Source: Phocoena phocoena
Taxonomy: Eukaryota > Chordata > Mammalia > Artiodactyla > Phocoenidae
Assembly: GCF_963924675.1 (NCBI RefSeq)
Contig: NC_089221.1
Location: 88,222,296-88,286,295, forward strand
Reading direction: 5' to 3'
DNA length: 64,000 nucleotides
Part shown: in pieces, positions 50,852 to 62,500 of the stretch
How the letters are laid out: every line of letters begins with the position of its first letter
Position numbering within the stretch: position 1 is the stretch's first letter
Notes under the pieces: model-generated
Seen by the model: the letters and a program-made list of their open reading frames with translations, nothing else
The model's database searches: none
Told to the model about the DNA's origin: nothing
Position numbers and translations under genes: made by a program

Positions 50852-51814
50852 TTACTGAAATGACTCTTTCTAAACTCAAGTCTGGTGTGCCGTTAAAATG
50901 ACTACCTTTTAATCAAAGATTATCACTCTTATTTTCCATTAGTCTACCTTTTTGGGGCCATATGATGTATACTAAATTAAATCGGATTTATTGGTTCATC
51001 TAGATTCTGAATTACCCTCCGTTCCTATGGATTAGGAGAGTGCTTTTCTTAGCCCTTTTCCTTGAAATTCATCAGGATCTTTTATGTGGACGAGCTAGTA
51101 TTCTGCACATTTCCAATGCTTAATAAATATTACAATATAATATTAGCATAATAATAAATCATCTTAAAGTATTACATGGGCTATTAAGTGAGATCCTATT
51201 CAGTTTGAGCCAAGACATCAAAAAGTTTTGTTTTCTCTATATGCATACAAAGTAATTTTAAAACTCCCTTTCCATGAAATGTCCTTGCATCCATAAGATG
51301 TCTACATATTACAGAGTGAAGTGGTGAAGTGTGTATCTTCCAGTTATGTATTTCATTGGTTCAATTTATTCCAGGGCCTGAATTTGCCATTTTAATAAGA
51401 GGAAATTTAAAATTGGGCAGACAAAAATGGAAATAGCACCATTTGTCAAGTAAATGCCCTTTTCCCAATGGCAATTCTGAACTCTTTATAAAGGATTTCC
51501 AGGCCAGCAGCTAGGTAGTGTTCCTTGCCACTAAGAAATCCTGCTTTGTCTGTGATTGGTTATATCACACACACCTAGACTAACAGCCACTGAAAACATG
51601 AGGATTTTCTTTATAGTTACAGAAACAAGAATGAAGTAAAAAATATTCTGTTAATAAAATCTCATCCTGACTGGTTGCTGTGAGGGAGGTCCTAGTTTGA
51701 AACTGCCAACAAAGCTAAAAATAAAGACATTTCCCCTTCCAAAAGTATTGTTCAAATACTATACATTTTATCTACCAATATGTGATTCAAATAGGATAAA
51801 AATGATTCAGAATC
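50852..51814. other. Intergenic sequence, nothing recognised
   Basis: AT-rich sequence without an assignable feature. Confidence 0.5.
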
Positions 51815-52300
51815 TGTGATAGATAGCAATATGGCCAAAATTTTTTCTCCCGTATGGTTTAACTTTGCAGTTAGCCCCTTGCATCAATAGAGAGTCTATT
51901 TTTTCACCCCTTGAATCTGACCTGACCTTGGACATCCTTTGGCTGAAAGGCTGTTGAGCCAATTCTGAGCCACACCTCAAGAGGCATTCAAGTTTCCACT
52001 CTTTCTCTAGGAACCCTGCCCAATGGCCATATGGACAAGTCAAAGCTAGCCTTCTGGTTGATGAGAGACACGTAGCTCATTCACCCGCATTGTCCCAGGC
52101 AATCCCCAGATGCAGAGCTAACCAGCTGACTGGCAGCGACCAGCAGATACATGAGAAATTTCCAGCTGAGACTAGAAGAGCTTCACAGCTGAGCTCAGCC
52201 TAAACTGCCCACCCAAAGAATCCTGTCCTCAATAAATGGTCCTTGTTTTGAACAACTAAATTTTGGGGTGGTTTGTTACATAGCAATACACAACAGATTC
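51815..52300 (+). mobile_element. MLT1-type MaLR LTR (solo)
   Basis: 'ccccttgcatcaatagagag', 'ccttgaatctgacctgacct', 'ccttggacatcctttggctg', 'gagctcagcctaaactgccc' and the end motif 'ggggtggtttgttacatagc' occur in MLT1 LTR order. It is an old mammalian ERVL-MaLR solo LTR with no internal genes. Confidence 0.85.
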
Positions 52301-52418
52301 ATCCATTTCTTAAATTATCGGAAATAAAATTTTGGATATTATTCACCTCAAATTAATGTTATTCTTTCATAACTTTGATTTCCATTACTGAGTTACTTGG
52401 TGCTAAATCTGTAATTGG

Positions 52419-52771
52419 GGAACTTCCCTGGTGGCACAGGGGTTAAGAATCCGACTGCCAATGTTCGGGACACGGGTTCGAGCCCTGGTCTGGGGAGATC
52501 CCACATACCACGGAGCAACTAAGCCCATGCACCACAACTACTGAGCCTGTGCTCTAGAGCCCATGAGCCACAACTACTGAAGCCTGTGTACCTAGAGCCC
52601 ATGCTCCACAACAAGAGAAGCCACGGCAATGAGAAACCCATGCACCACAACTAAGATTAGCCCCTGCTCGCCACACTAGAGAAAGCCCACACGCAGCAGT
52701 GAAGACCTAAAGCAGCCAAAAATAATTTATTTATTTAAAAAAAACCTGAAACTTTAAAATAAATAAGTAAA
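52419..52771 (+). mobile_element. CHR-type tRNA-Glu SINE (long form)
   Basis: It starts 'aacttccctggtggcacagg', has internal 'cacaactactgagcctgtgc' units, and ends 'cagccaaaaataatttattt' with an A-rich tail. It is flanked by the perfect 15-bp duplication 'taaatctgtaattgg' at 52404-52418 and 52772-52786. It has lost more CpGs than the other copies, which suggests greater age. Confidence 0.95.
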
Positions 52772-52786
52772 TAAATCTGTAATTGG

Positions 52787-53554
52787 TGACATGGTTTTCT
52801 GAATATTTCTAATAGGAGTGTTTGTTTCTGCTACTTCATAAATTTCATAGGGAGTCTTTTTTCTTCAATAAAAACTTTACATGGAACCCTAAATGAACAC
52901 AATTAACATTCAGGCCCTTCTGATCCTCTTAGCATAATGTCATTTGCTTAGAATAGCAAGCCTGAAGAGATGATTTATCCAGAGGTGATTCTTCTTCTAA
53001 AGTGGCATCCAGCCAGAAAAAAATGAAAAGGTAAAATCAAAGGAAGCTATGTTTAGCTTCATCTCAAATCTCCACATCACTCACTACATTGATTTAACGT
53101 CATGGCACCTCCATCTTTCAGCAGGAGGATCTGGCACAAGACAGAAACTGTAGTGACCCTGTAGGGGTCATCTTGCTGTCAGCCTCAAATTACAACATCT
53201 CTGCTCTTGTCTGACAGCCATGGCAGGACTGGGGATGTACAGCCCTCTTTCCATAGGTGGAATAGATGGGTTTCAAGGAAGTGAGATATAAAGTGAAATG
53301 TCACATATCAAGTCTTCTCTGCCTATAATTTAAAGTTCCAAAATGGGAGAAAGTTTGGTCAAGTTCCTTATATGCAATCCCCCTAAGTCTGTTTATTAAC
53401 CTGAATTTCTAATCTGTGCCACGTAGGGTGGAGTCTAATCCAGACTCAAAGTTGTCAGCATTCATCTCACTTTCTGCCTCTGCAGCAACTGAACCACTGG
53501 CCACACTTTCTTCTCGAGACTTTCTTACTCTTTGATGTTTGTTACTCCACATTT
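52787..53554. other. Intergenic sequence, nothing recognised
   Basis: No gene or confident repeat assignment. Confidence 0.5.
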
Positions 53555-53665
53555 TCAGAGTTCTCGTCTTTTGTCTCCAACTAATTTCTTCTGCCTGCTT
53601 GACTATGACTCACAGCCCGGTGCCAGGCACATAGTGAACACAATACATATTTGTGGTATGAATGC
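53555..53665 (+). repeat. L2 3' terminal fragment
   Basis: 'cccggtgccaggcacatagt' followed by 'aatacatatttgtggtatga' is the diverged L2 3' end. Confidence 0.55.
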
Positions 53666-54011
53666 CCAGCCCTTAAATATAGGTGTTTTTCTTTAGCCCT
53701 CTTTTCTTTCTTTACTGACATGATCTTTAACAATCACATTCATATTCATAGCTCTAATTATATTTTCTTTGTGGATCGGGATAAAGAGCCCCATCAGTTC
53801 CCAAAATGAGAAATTCTCGCTAACAGACTTGATAAAGCAGTGGACTCAATATTCCGCCAAGGGATGTAACACTTCATTTCTCGATTTCTCATTTCTATAT
53901 CAAGTTGCCTCCGAACCAATCTCAGCCACCCACTCTTACCTCCATCCGATATTTACTGAATTCTGCAGATGGAGTGATCTGTTCCAGAGGGAACCGTCAC
54001 GCTCTACCAGT

Positions 54012-54502
54012 TAATGGCTTCCCATACCTGTCAAAATAAAGATAAAATTCTTAACATGGCTACCAACCCCTGCATGAGCTGATCCTTGCCTTCCTCTCTG
54101 ACCTCACCTTACAGGACCCTCCCCACACTCACTAACTCCAGCCACAATGACTTCCTCTCATGTCCTCAAAGAAGCCATGCATCTCCCTGTCTCCAGGTGC
54201 CTCCTCTGCCCGAAACATTTAGAGTCCCACCTGTTTGACCCATATTCATCCTTCAAGTCTCAGCTCAGATGCCATTTTCTAGGGGAAGTCTCTTCTGACT
54301 CCATAGAATAGAGCAGGACTCCTCTAACCACATGGCACCGAGTTCCCTTCATACTATCAACACTGGTCCCCTGATTGAAATTGTATACATGTGTGGCATC
54401 TCCTCCGTTTCCCCTTCTAGTTCAGTTCCTCCCTGTCACCTCTCCAGAGCTTAGCACTGTACACAGCACACAGTAGACACTCTATTAATATATATTCAGT
54501 GA
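54012..54502 (+). repeat. L2 LINE 3' part
   Basis: 'accaacccctgcatgagctg', 'ccttcctctctgacctcacc', 'ctccagccacaatgacttcc', 'tcaagtctcagctcagatgc' and 'cagagcttagcactgtacac' are in the order of the L2 distal ORF2 and 3' UTR. Decayed; no intact frame. Confidence 0.8.
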
Positions 54503-54995
54503 GGGAGGGAAAATAGTGTACTAGTACTTTACGCTGTGTTTTCCCTTGTGTTTTCTGTGAGGAACCAGATCTCAGGGCTATACAAAACTTTCTCCCTCAG
54601 AAAGTTTAACCAGAGAAGTTCTGCACAGTGAATCCCAGCAGAGGTGTACAAAAACAGCCTTAAGGAAGTACTTGCAACCTAGAGCCAGACCTAAAGGAGG
54701 GTCTCTCCATTTCTAAAGAAGGAAGGTGGCAACCTCAAAGGGAGCCAGTCAACTATGGAGCAAAGAAAATGAAAGGAACTGAGGCAAATGCAGTTCTAAT
54801 TCCTGAAGTAGTAGTCCCAGGAAAGGGTGCCTGGTCAGCTTGACAGGTAAATCCAAATTGTAAACATCTCCACCCAAGAGTCTCAGCATAATACCTGAAA
54901 CATTTAACTCATCTAATGTCCTCCTTTGTTGTGAGGCCTCCAAACATTTGCACACCCTCCCCACCCGCCCCCACACTCCGCTGCGAGTAGCTTGC

Positions 54996-55155
54996 CATTC
55001 ATTTATTTTTTCATTCATTCATAAATTTATTGAGCATCTAATATGTGCTATGCCTTGAGGATATAGTAGTAAGACAGAGCTGGTCCTGCCCTCACAGAGT
55101 ATTACAGTCTATCAAGTGACAGACAAGAAAGCAATTTACCATAAAAGTGTTGGGT
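54996..55155 (-). repeat. L2 3' end fragment
   Basis: 'cattcattcataaatttatt', 'gcatctaatatgtgctatgc' and 'ctgccctcacagagtattac' are a reverse-complement L2 3' terminus. Confidence 0.75.
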
Positions 55156-55454
55156 CCTAAAGTGTAATAATGCTGCCTGCCTGCCTAAAATCCTTTCTTC
55201 AGAGAATCTCTCCTTCTCTCATCCGGTGACGCTATCCATTGCCATGACATAGCACACTACCATACCACCGCACCCTTATCACCACAGGGTCAATCAGGCT
55301 GGTCAGGGCCTCACTGAGATTTGTGAATGAAGCCAGGATTGAGAGGGCCTCTCTTCTCTGGGGATTTTGAGTTATGTGGATATAGGTTTGGGGCTGCCAG
55401 CAACCATCTTGCCTATGCTGGGGAGAGAGCCACCAGATCTAACAAATTAAAATA
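55156..55454. other. Sequence between two L2 fragments, unassigned
   Basis: 'gtcagggcctcactgagatt' resembles reverse L2, so this gap may be heavily decayed L2. Confidence 0.35.
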
Positions 55455-56015
55455 CAGTACACAATTATTTGTTCAATCAACAAACACTTATTGAGCACCT
55501 ACTCTGTGTCCAGTACTTTTCTAAGAGCTGAGAATTCATCAGTGAACTAAACACATTAAAATCCCTGCCCTATGGTGTTTCCTTCCTAGTGGAGAGAGAA
55601 ATTAACAAATAAGACTAACAGATAAAACATATGGTACACTGAAGAGTGATACATGCCAAGTTAGGAAGGTAAGGGAGCAGCCACATGAATACAGGGAAAA
55701 GCAATCCAGGCAGAAGGAATAGCAAGCACAGGGGTCTGAGTGGGGAAAGTGTCCAGAGTATTGGGGGATGCCACCCTGGCTGGGGAGAGTTGAATGAAGG
55801 GACCAGCAGAAGGAGATAAAGTCCTAGGAGGTAATAGGGGCCAGATCTTCCAGGCATCACAGGCCTTTGTAAAGACTGCGACTTTTGCTTCCACTGTGAC
55901 TCTTACTTTGAGTGAGATGGGAAGAGTAAAGTGTTTAGAGCTGTTTCAGATGCTCAATCTGGATATTCTGAGAATCCAGGGCAGAGCAGAGAAGCTGGGA
56001 GACCAGAAGGAGGAC
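55455..56015 (-). repeat. L2 LINE 3' part
   Basis: 'caacaaacacttattgagca', 'tccctgccctatggtgtttc', 'agcaatccaggcagaaggaa', 'agcaagcacaggggtctgag', 'aataggggccagatcttcca' and 'gagtgagatgggaagagtaa' follow reverse L2 over about 560 bp. Confidence 0.85.
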
Positions 56016-56960
56016 TTATGTTAAGGACAAAGTCTGTTCTTGGTTAGTTGCTACTATCATTAATTACACTATATTCACATTAGGTAAGTTGTACATGTCA
56101 GGATTTCAGAATTACTATACACTTTTATGTTTTTTATTAATTTTTTTCTTTCCTTGGTACCATTTGACATTGAAGCCCAATGACGTTCAGTTTGCGGTTA
56201 AGGAAATGGTAATGGAGATACTTACATATCAATAAACAATCCCTATCCCAGGATTTCAATTTCAGAAGCATTATTATATGAGGGGAGAGTTTAAACGTCA
56301 TCACCCTTGTTCCTTGATACCACAAGTCAAAAAGCAACCCCTCTACAGCCAGAGGGCAAATTAGTTGCTGGTTCCTGTGTAGATGAATTATGGCTTAAGG
56401 AGTAATAAAAATTTTGAATTACTAAACAACTTACATTGAAAGAAACAAGAAGAGAGGAAAGATGCATGAGCTTAGGGAAAGGATTTTATAATGTACCCCA
56501 GTCGACTCAATGATAAAGGTACATAATTAATCATAGATGCCATTTTTGCAAATGATATTTTTAAATGATAGAGGCAATTATCTGTACAATTACATATGCA
56601 CAGCAATGCATTATTTTCTGCTTTCAACAGGCAACCTACCCTACAGAATAGGTAAGGAAGAGACTTACCTAATTTAGCATCCTAATTTTAACCTCTATCT
56701 CAAGAGGACATTTTTTGGTAATTAGAGGAGGTTCAGAAAAGGAATGTAAAATGGTGACTTCTTGGTTCACCTACTATCCTGGTGAAACTATTTAATCACT
56801 ATGGTTTAAAGCCATAAAATATAAGTTACATTCTCTTTTTTTAAAGACACATAAAATAATTTTCTAAATATTTAGAATGTTTTCCAATAAACATTCTGGA
56901 AATAAATTATAAAACTTGTGAAAATGAAAGAATATTTGCTACTCTTTTTTGTTGTTGAGG
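56016..56960. other. Intergenic sequence, nothing recognised
   Basis: AT-rich; no recognised feature. Confidence 0.5.
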
Positions 56961-56964
56961 AATG

Positions 56965-59190
56965 CTTTTTTATTTTTTTCTTTTTCGTTTTTTTTAAATT
57001 CACATCTTTATTGGAGTATAATTGCTTTACAATATTGTGTTAGTTTCTGCTCTATAACAAAGTGAAGCAGCTATATGTACACATACATCCCCATATCCCC
57101 TCCCTCTTGCGTCTCCTCCCACCCTCCCTATCCCACCCCTCTAGGTGGTCACAAAGCACTGAGCTGATCTTCCTGTGCTATACAGTTGCTTCCCACTAGC
57201 TATCTATTTTACATTTGGTAGTGTATATATGTCAATGCTACTCTCTCACTTCATCCCAGCTTACCCTTCCCCCCCAAGCCCCCATCTCCTCAAATCCATT
57301 CTCTACATCTGTGTCTTTATTCTGGTCCTGACCCTAGGTTCATTAGAACCATTTTGTTTTTAGATTCCATACATATGTGTTAGCATATGGTATTTGTTTT
57401 TCTCTTTCTGACTTACTTCACTCTGTATGACAGACTCTAGGTCCATCCACCTCACTACAAATAACTCAATTTCGTTTCTTTTTATGGCTGAGTAATATTC
57501 CATTGTATATATGTGCCACATCTTCTTTATCCATTCATCTGTCGATGGACACTTAGGTGGCTTCCATGTCCTGGCTATTGTAAATAGCGCTGCAATGAAC
57601 ATTGTGGCACATGTCTCTGTTTGAATTATGGTTTTCTCAGGGTATATGCCCAGTAGTGGGATTGCTGGGTCATATGGGAGTTCTATTTTTAGTTTTTTAA
57701 GGAACCTCCATACTGTTCTCCATAGTGGCTGTATTAATTTACATTCCCACCAGCAGTGCAAGAGGGTTCCCTTTTCTCCACACCCTCTCCAGCATTTATT
57801 GTTTGCAGATTTTTTGGTGATGGCCATTCTGACCAGTGTGAGGTGATACCCCACTGTCATTTTGATTTGCAATTCTCTAATGATTAGTGATGTTGAGCAT
57901 CCTTTCATGTGTTTGTTGGCAGTCTATATCTTCTTTGGAGAAATGTCTATTTAGGTCTTCTGCGCATCTTTGGATTGGGTTGTGTTTTTTTTTGATATTG
58001 TGCTGCATGAGCTGCTTGTATACTTTGGAGGTTAATCCTTTGTCAGTTGCTTCATTTGCAAATATTTTCTCCCATTCTGAGGGCTGTCTTTTCATCTTGT
58101 TTGTGGTTTCCTTTGCTGTGTAGAAGCTTTTAAGTTTCATTAGGTTCTATTTGTTTATTTTTGTTTTTATTTCCATTTCTCTAGGAGGTGGGTCAAAAAG
58201 GATCTTGCTGTGATTTATGTCATAGAGTGTTCTTCCTATATTTTCCTCTAAGAGTTTTATAGTGTCTGGCCTTACATTTAGGTCTTTAATACATTTTGAG
58301 TTTATTTTTGTGTATGGTGTTAGGAAGTGTTCTAATTTCATTCTTTTACAGGTAGCTGTGCAGTTTTCCCAGCACCACTTATTGAAGAGGCTATCTTTTC
58401 TCCATTGTATATTCTTGCCTCCTTTATCAAAGATAAGGTGACCATATGTGTATGGGTTTACCTCTGGGCTTTCTATCCTGTTCCATTGATCTATATTTCT
58501 GTTTTTGTGCCAGTACCATACTGTCTTGATTACTGTAGCTTTGTAGTATAGTCTGAAGTCCAGGAGCATGATTCCTCCAGCTCTGTTTTTCTTTCTCAAG
58601 ATTGCTTTGGCTATTCAGGGTCTTTTGTGTTTCCATACAAGTTGTGAAATTTTTTGTTCTAGTTCTGTGAAAAATGCCATTGGCAGTTTGACAGGGATTG
58701 CATTGAATCTGTAGGTTGCTTTGGGTAGTATAGTCATTTTCACAATGTTGATTCTTCCAATCCAAGAACATGGTATATCTCTCCATCTGTTTGTATCATC
58801 TTTAATTTCTTTCATCAGTGTCTTATAGTTTTCTGCATACAGGTCTTTTGTCTCCTTAGGTAGGTTTATTCCTAGGTATTTTATTCTGTTTGTTGCAATG
58901 GTAAATGGAAGTGTTTCCTTAATTTCTCTTTCAGATTTTACATCATTAGTGCATAGGAATGCAAGAGATTTCTGTGCATTAATTTTGTATCCCTCTACTT
59001 TACCAAATTCATTGATTAGTTCTAGTAGTTTTCTGATAGCATTTTTAGGATTCTCTACATATAGTATCATGTCCTCTGCAAACAGTGACAGTTTTACTTC
59101 TCCTTTTCCAATTTGGATTCCTTTTAATTCTTTTTCTTCTCTGATTGCATGGCTAAAACTTCCAAAACTATGTTGAATAATAGTGGTGGC
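56965..59190 (-). mobile_element. 5'-truncated L1 with broken ORF2
   Basis: On minus this is the last part of L1 ORF2, the 3' UTR (about 57000-57360), 'ccaataaagatgtgaatt' and an A-rich tail (about 56965-56996). ORF2 pieces show the L1 C-terminal signature, for example [20 protein letters not shown] and [15 protein letters not shown] within 57363-57908. Further pieces are at 57877-58140, 58147-58599, 58427-58786 and 58615-59070, separated by frameshifts. The reverse transcriptase catalytic core is absent because of the 5' truncation. Recognisable L1 stops near 59190. A six-base 'gctact' occurs at both ends, but I could not establish a convincing duplication. Confidence 0.92.
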
Positions 59191-59261
59191 TACTTCCTAC
59201 TAAATTATTCTTTCTATTAAAATGAGAAAGAAAAATTCAGCAACTCCAGTAGGCAATGGCC

Positions 59262-59275
59262 TTTTTTTTTTTTTA
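59262..59275. repeat. Poly(T) tract
   Basis: A T14 run about 70 bp beyond the L1 5' end. It could be the tail of another minus-oriented retroposon, but no body is recognised. Confidence 0.5.
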
Positions 59276-59347
59276 ACTTGACAGAATGAATACATCCGCT
59301 CTGTGCTATTTCTTTATCCTGATGGTCTTATCTTACAAAGGCAATAA

Positions 59348-59600
59348 GCTGTGGTGAAGGGTTCAGTCTGGAATCAGACCAAACATAGCTTCAAATCTCG
59401 TTCAGCAATTTACTATGATTCTAACCCTGAGCAACTTACTTAACATGGCTAAGCTTCAATTGCTTTGTAAAAGTGAGTCTAATCATATCAATCTCATAAA
59501 ATATGCTGTGAGTAGTACAGGAGATAATGTTTATCAAGTATCTGGTCTAATGTCAGCGATTCAACACATGTTCAATACTCTAGGTAGTATTAATGTTAAG
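59348..59600 (-). repeat. MIR SINE
   Basis: 'gaatcagaccaaacatagct', 'cctgagcaacttacttaaca' and 'caacacatgttcaatact' mark a reverse-complement MIR. Confidence 0.7.
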
Positions 59601-59789
59601 TCCTCCCCCTCAAGTTCTTTATCTTACCCGACTAAAATAAATTGTAATGTCAACTATCATTCACTCATTCTACCAATGTGTATTGAGTGCTGTGGATACT
59701 TACAAGATATCAGTGTATAAAGAAATGAGTCATTTTGGATGTAAGTAAAGGAAGGATGGATTATTCAGGCTAGCAATTTTGATCTCTAA

Positions 59790-60070
59790 CTCAGATTGTC
59801 TATAACTGTGTTGTCCATACAACAGCTACACACATGGTTCTTGAGCACTTGAAATGTGACAATTTTAAATTGAGATATACTGAATATGTTAAATATACTC
59901 CAGATTTTGAAAACTCATGTTTTAAAAAAAGACTGCAAAGTATCTCTTTACGACTTTTTTGATATTGATCACATGTTGAAATGATGATATTTTGTATATA
60001 CTAGGTTACATAAAATATATTATTCAAATGAATTTTTTTCTGTTTCTTTTTACCTTTTTAGATATACGGC
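59790..60070. mobile_element. Possible hAT-type MER element
   Basis: 'gagcacttgaaatgtgacaa' followed by 'ttttaaattgagatatactg' resembles a common mammalian non-autonomous hAT element. The exact family is not assigned. Confidence 0.4.
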
Positions 60071-61146
60071 TATGGGGAAATTTTGTTGCTCACATTTGTG
60101 GCTACAATTATGTTTCTATTGGGCGGCACTTATCTAAATATTTAAATACAGTAAGAAAGGAGGAAAGATTGGAAAAGAGGGTGGAAAGGGGGAAGGAAGG
60201 AAAATAAAAAGAATCTTCAAGATCTAAAAGATATAAGCCTTAAAAGATCACATAGTGGAACAGTCATTTCTCCACATAACACCAATGACAAAAATATCTG
60301 GGAGACTGAGCTACTGTACTTATAGCACAATGCCAGTTACTTGGCAAATGCCAGCTTGTAATACTTCTTTGTTTCATGATCACCTCTCATATTTTAGGCA
60401 CCACACTAGTGGCTACAGTTACAATGCTGAACAAAACAATCCCGTCTATCCAGGAGTACTCAGTCTAATGAGAATTACAAACAAGAAAAAATTTTGCAAA
60501 CTTTTTTGTTTTGTATTTTATATTGTTCTCATGGACATAAAAGATACAACGTTCTAATTTTCCTTCAGAGTTTGTACATACCTCTCCACATCTGACCCTT
60601 ATTAGCATAATTTCTGTTTTGTTCTTGTGAAAACTAAGAGCAAGGCGATATCGAAAGGCATTTTTAGTTCCTCTGGCAAAAATTCCATTGACTAATATAC
60701 TGCAAAGTTGTTCAGTAACAAAAATCAATTTAGAAGCACTCAGCTGGCATATATTTCTATATCATACATATCATTCTCACGCAAAATCATTCCTGAATCC
60801 TCCTACAATATTTCAGGCTGCCTATGTAGTCATGCTTGTATATACGTGTATGCAAACCATTTGCATTCAAATATGCAGAGCAAACCCTTCATTTTGGAGC
60901 AATCACGGCTCTCGCCCACCCCCTTCCACCACCACCTCCCCCCACCAAGCTCTAAGAGGAAGGAGCCCGCAGCTCTGGCAGCTCCTGGCCTTTTGTCGTG
61001 CTGATTAGAACTGAGCTGAGCTGCAGGATTTACATCTTAAAGGAAACCAAGCCCTGGCCCCAGAAACCGATCGATCCCTGAAGGAAGAGGAGAGAAAAGG
61101 AAAAGCTTACAGGAGCCAGAGTTGGGAAGCCGAGTTTGGGAGAGTG

Positions 61147-61149
<3 letters not shown>
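60071..61149. other. Intergenic sequence with a GC-richer block at 60880-61140
   Basis: No gene recognised. The segment 60880-61140 has balanced composition and a C-rich run (60915-60945), unlike its AT-rich surroundings. It could be an unannotated exon or regulatory block; sequence alone does not decide. Confidence 0.4.

Positions 61150-61202
<53 letters not shown>
61150..61202. repeat. (GA)n microsatellite
   Basis: About 26 uninterrupted GA dinucleotides on plus. The reverse-strand Ser-Leu repeat frame is a product of it. Confidence 0.95.
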
Positions 61203-61205
<3 letters not shown>

Positions 61206-61537
61206 CAGAGAACAGTTACCATGGCGAGCCGTGCAAGATATTGAGATTTGAGATGAAACTGAAATACTGAGCTATTGATAAGGGATGAGATTCTGAGACA
61301 GAAGAGAAATAAAGGCAGAATGAGCAGAGGCAAGAAGATCCCAAGACTTGCCGAGGGTTATATAATCCTTTGGTGATTTTCTGAGAGGCTGCAATGAGGA
61401 TTTAAAATGCTTTTCATTAATTCTTCCCTATCCAACTGGTGTTTCTACCTGCTTTGTAACCATTGACGCTGGTGAGAGCAGCTGGGTTAAATTAATTAAA
61501 CAACGAGGCTGAGGCTGTTAGACTGAAGGGGCTCTAA

Positions 61538-61816
61538 TGCTGTGCCAGCCTATAGGCAAACCTAAATCTAAGCTTGTAAATGCCTCCAGGTTAGGAATGA
61601 AAATGCTAAGGACAGCCAATCACAAACAGCCTACTTGGCTTTGAACCACAGCCAGTCAAATAATTTCCTTTCTTTGCTTCCACACTTTCTCTATATAAGT
61701 CTTTCCTGAGCTCCTGTGGTCCAGTGTTCCCACCACTTCTGGTTTGGTGCTGCCTGATGCAAACCAATTTTTGCTCAAACTTAAAATTTTTATTCTGCCT
61801 CGGTTTATCTTTTAAC
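61538..61816 (+). mobile_element. Possible solo LTR
   Basis: LTR-like layout: TG near the start, 'aaggacagccaatcacaaac' (contains CCAAT), a TATATAA box at 61693-61699, then a downstream 'ttattctgcctcggtttatc' and TTTTAACA. No flanking duplication was confirmed and the family is not assigned. No retroviral genes are present. Confidence 0.4.
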
Positions 61817-62384
61817 AGTTCAAAGCAGCCCAGCTCTCTCTGGGTTCCTGGTGCTACTTCAGTAACTCAGTCTGGAAAGTCAAGGTTGTCCCAAGCCCTG
61901 TGGAGCACAGCGGCAATTACGGCGGTCTCTCGCACCCTCACCCAGAAGATGCTCCAGAAATACGGGCTGAATGAAAAAACCTCTGGGGTCTGAAGGGAGA
62001 TTCGATGTTGGTATCTCCAAACACAGACTAGGTATGCGGCAACTGACTGAATAAACGCATCTGTATGGTTGGAGAAAGTGACAAGTACCGCTCCAAGCAC
62101 GACCCTTCAACCTTCATGTTTGTGACGCCACGAGCTAGAACAGACCTGGTTTAGTGGTTTTTTTCAGCTGTTTTGTTTGTTTTGTTTTTTGATATTCAGT
62201 TGTCCTTGACAAGAAATACACATTCTCAGTTTAAATACACAGGTCACTTTACTGCCTCTCCCACCTCCTCCTGCCCCAGGTTCCCTAGTTGCAGGGCCAT
62301 CCCACTGCCTCTTCAGCACAGGGCAATCCTGGGGGAAGGGAAGACCAGGGTATGTTGCCTAGAAACCTGAGAGAAACCATAGCG
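61817..62384. other. Intergenic sequence with an AATAAA at about 62050
   Basis: Includes an 89-residue plus-strand frame (61724-61993) that begins inside the LTR-like segment and has no recognised family. 'actgaataaacgcatctgta' contains a poly(A)-signal hexamer, so an LTR-driven transcript is conceivable but unsupported. Confidence 0.35.
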
Positions 62385-62500
62385 TTCCAGGTGAGGTGCA
62401 CAATAGAATCATCAAAATCTTGTTTAGGCCCAATCCAGAATAATTAAAATTGAATTCCTGGGCCTCTGTAATTTTTTCAAGTCCCTGGGTCATTCTGACA
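62385..62500. mobile_element. MER5-type hAT relic
   Basis: 'agaatcatcaaaatcttgtt', 'aggcccaatccagaata' and 'gaattcctgggcctctgtaa' fit MER5. Confidence 0.55.
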
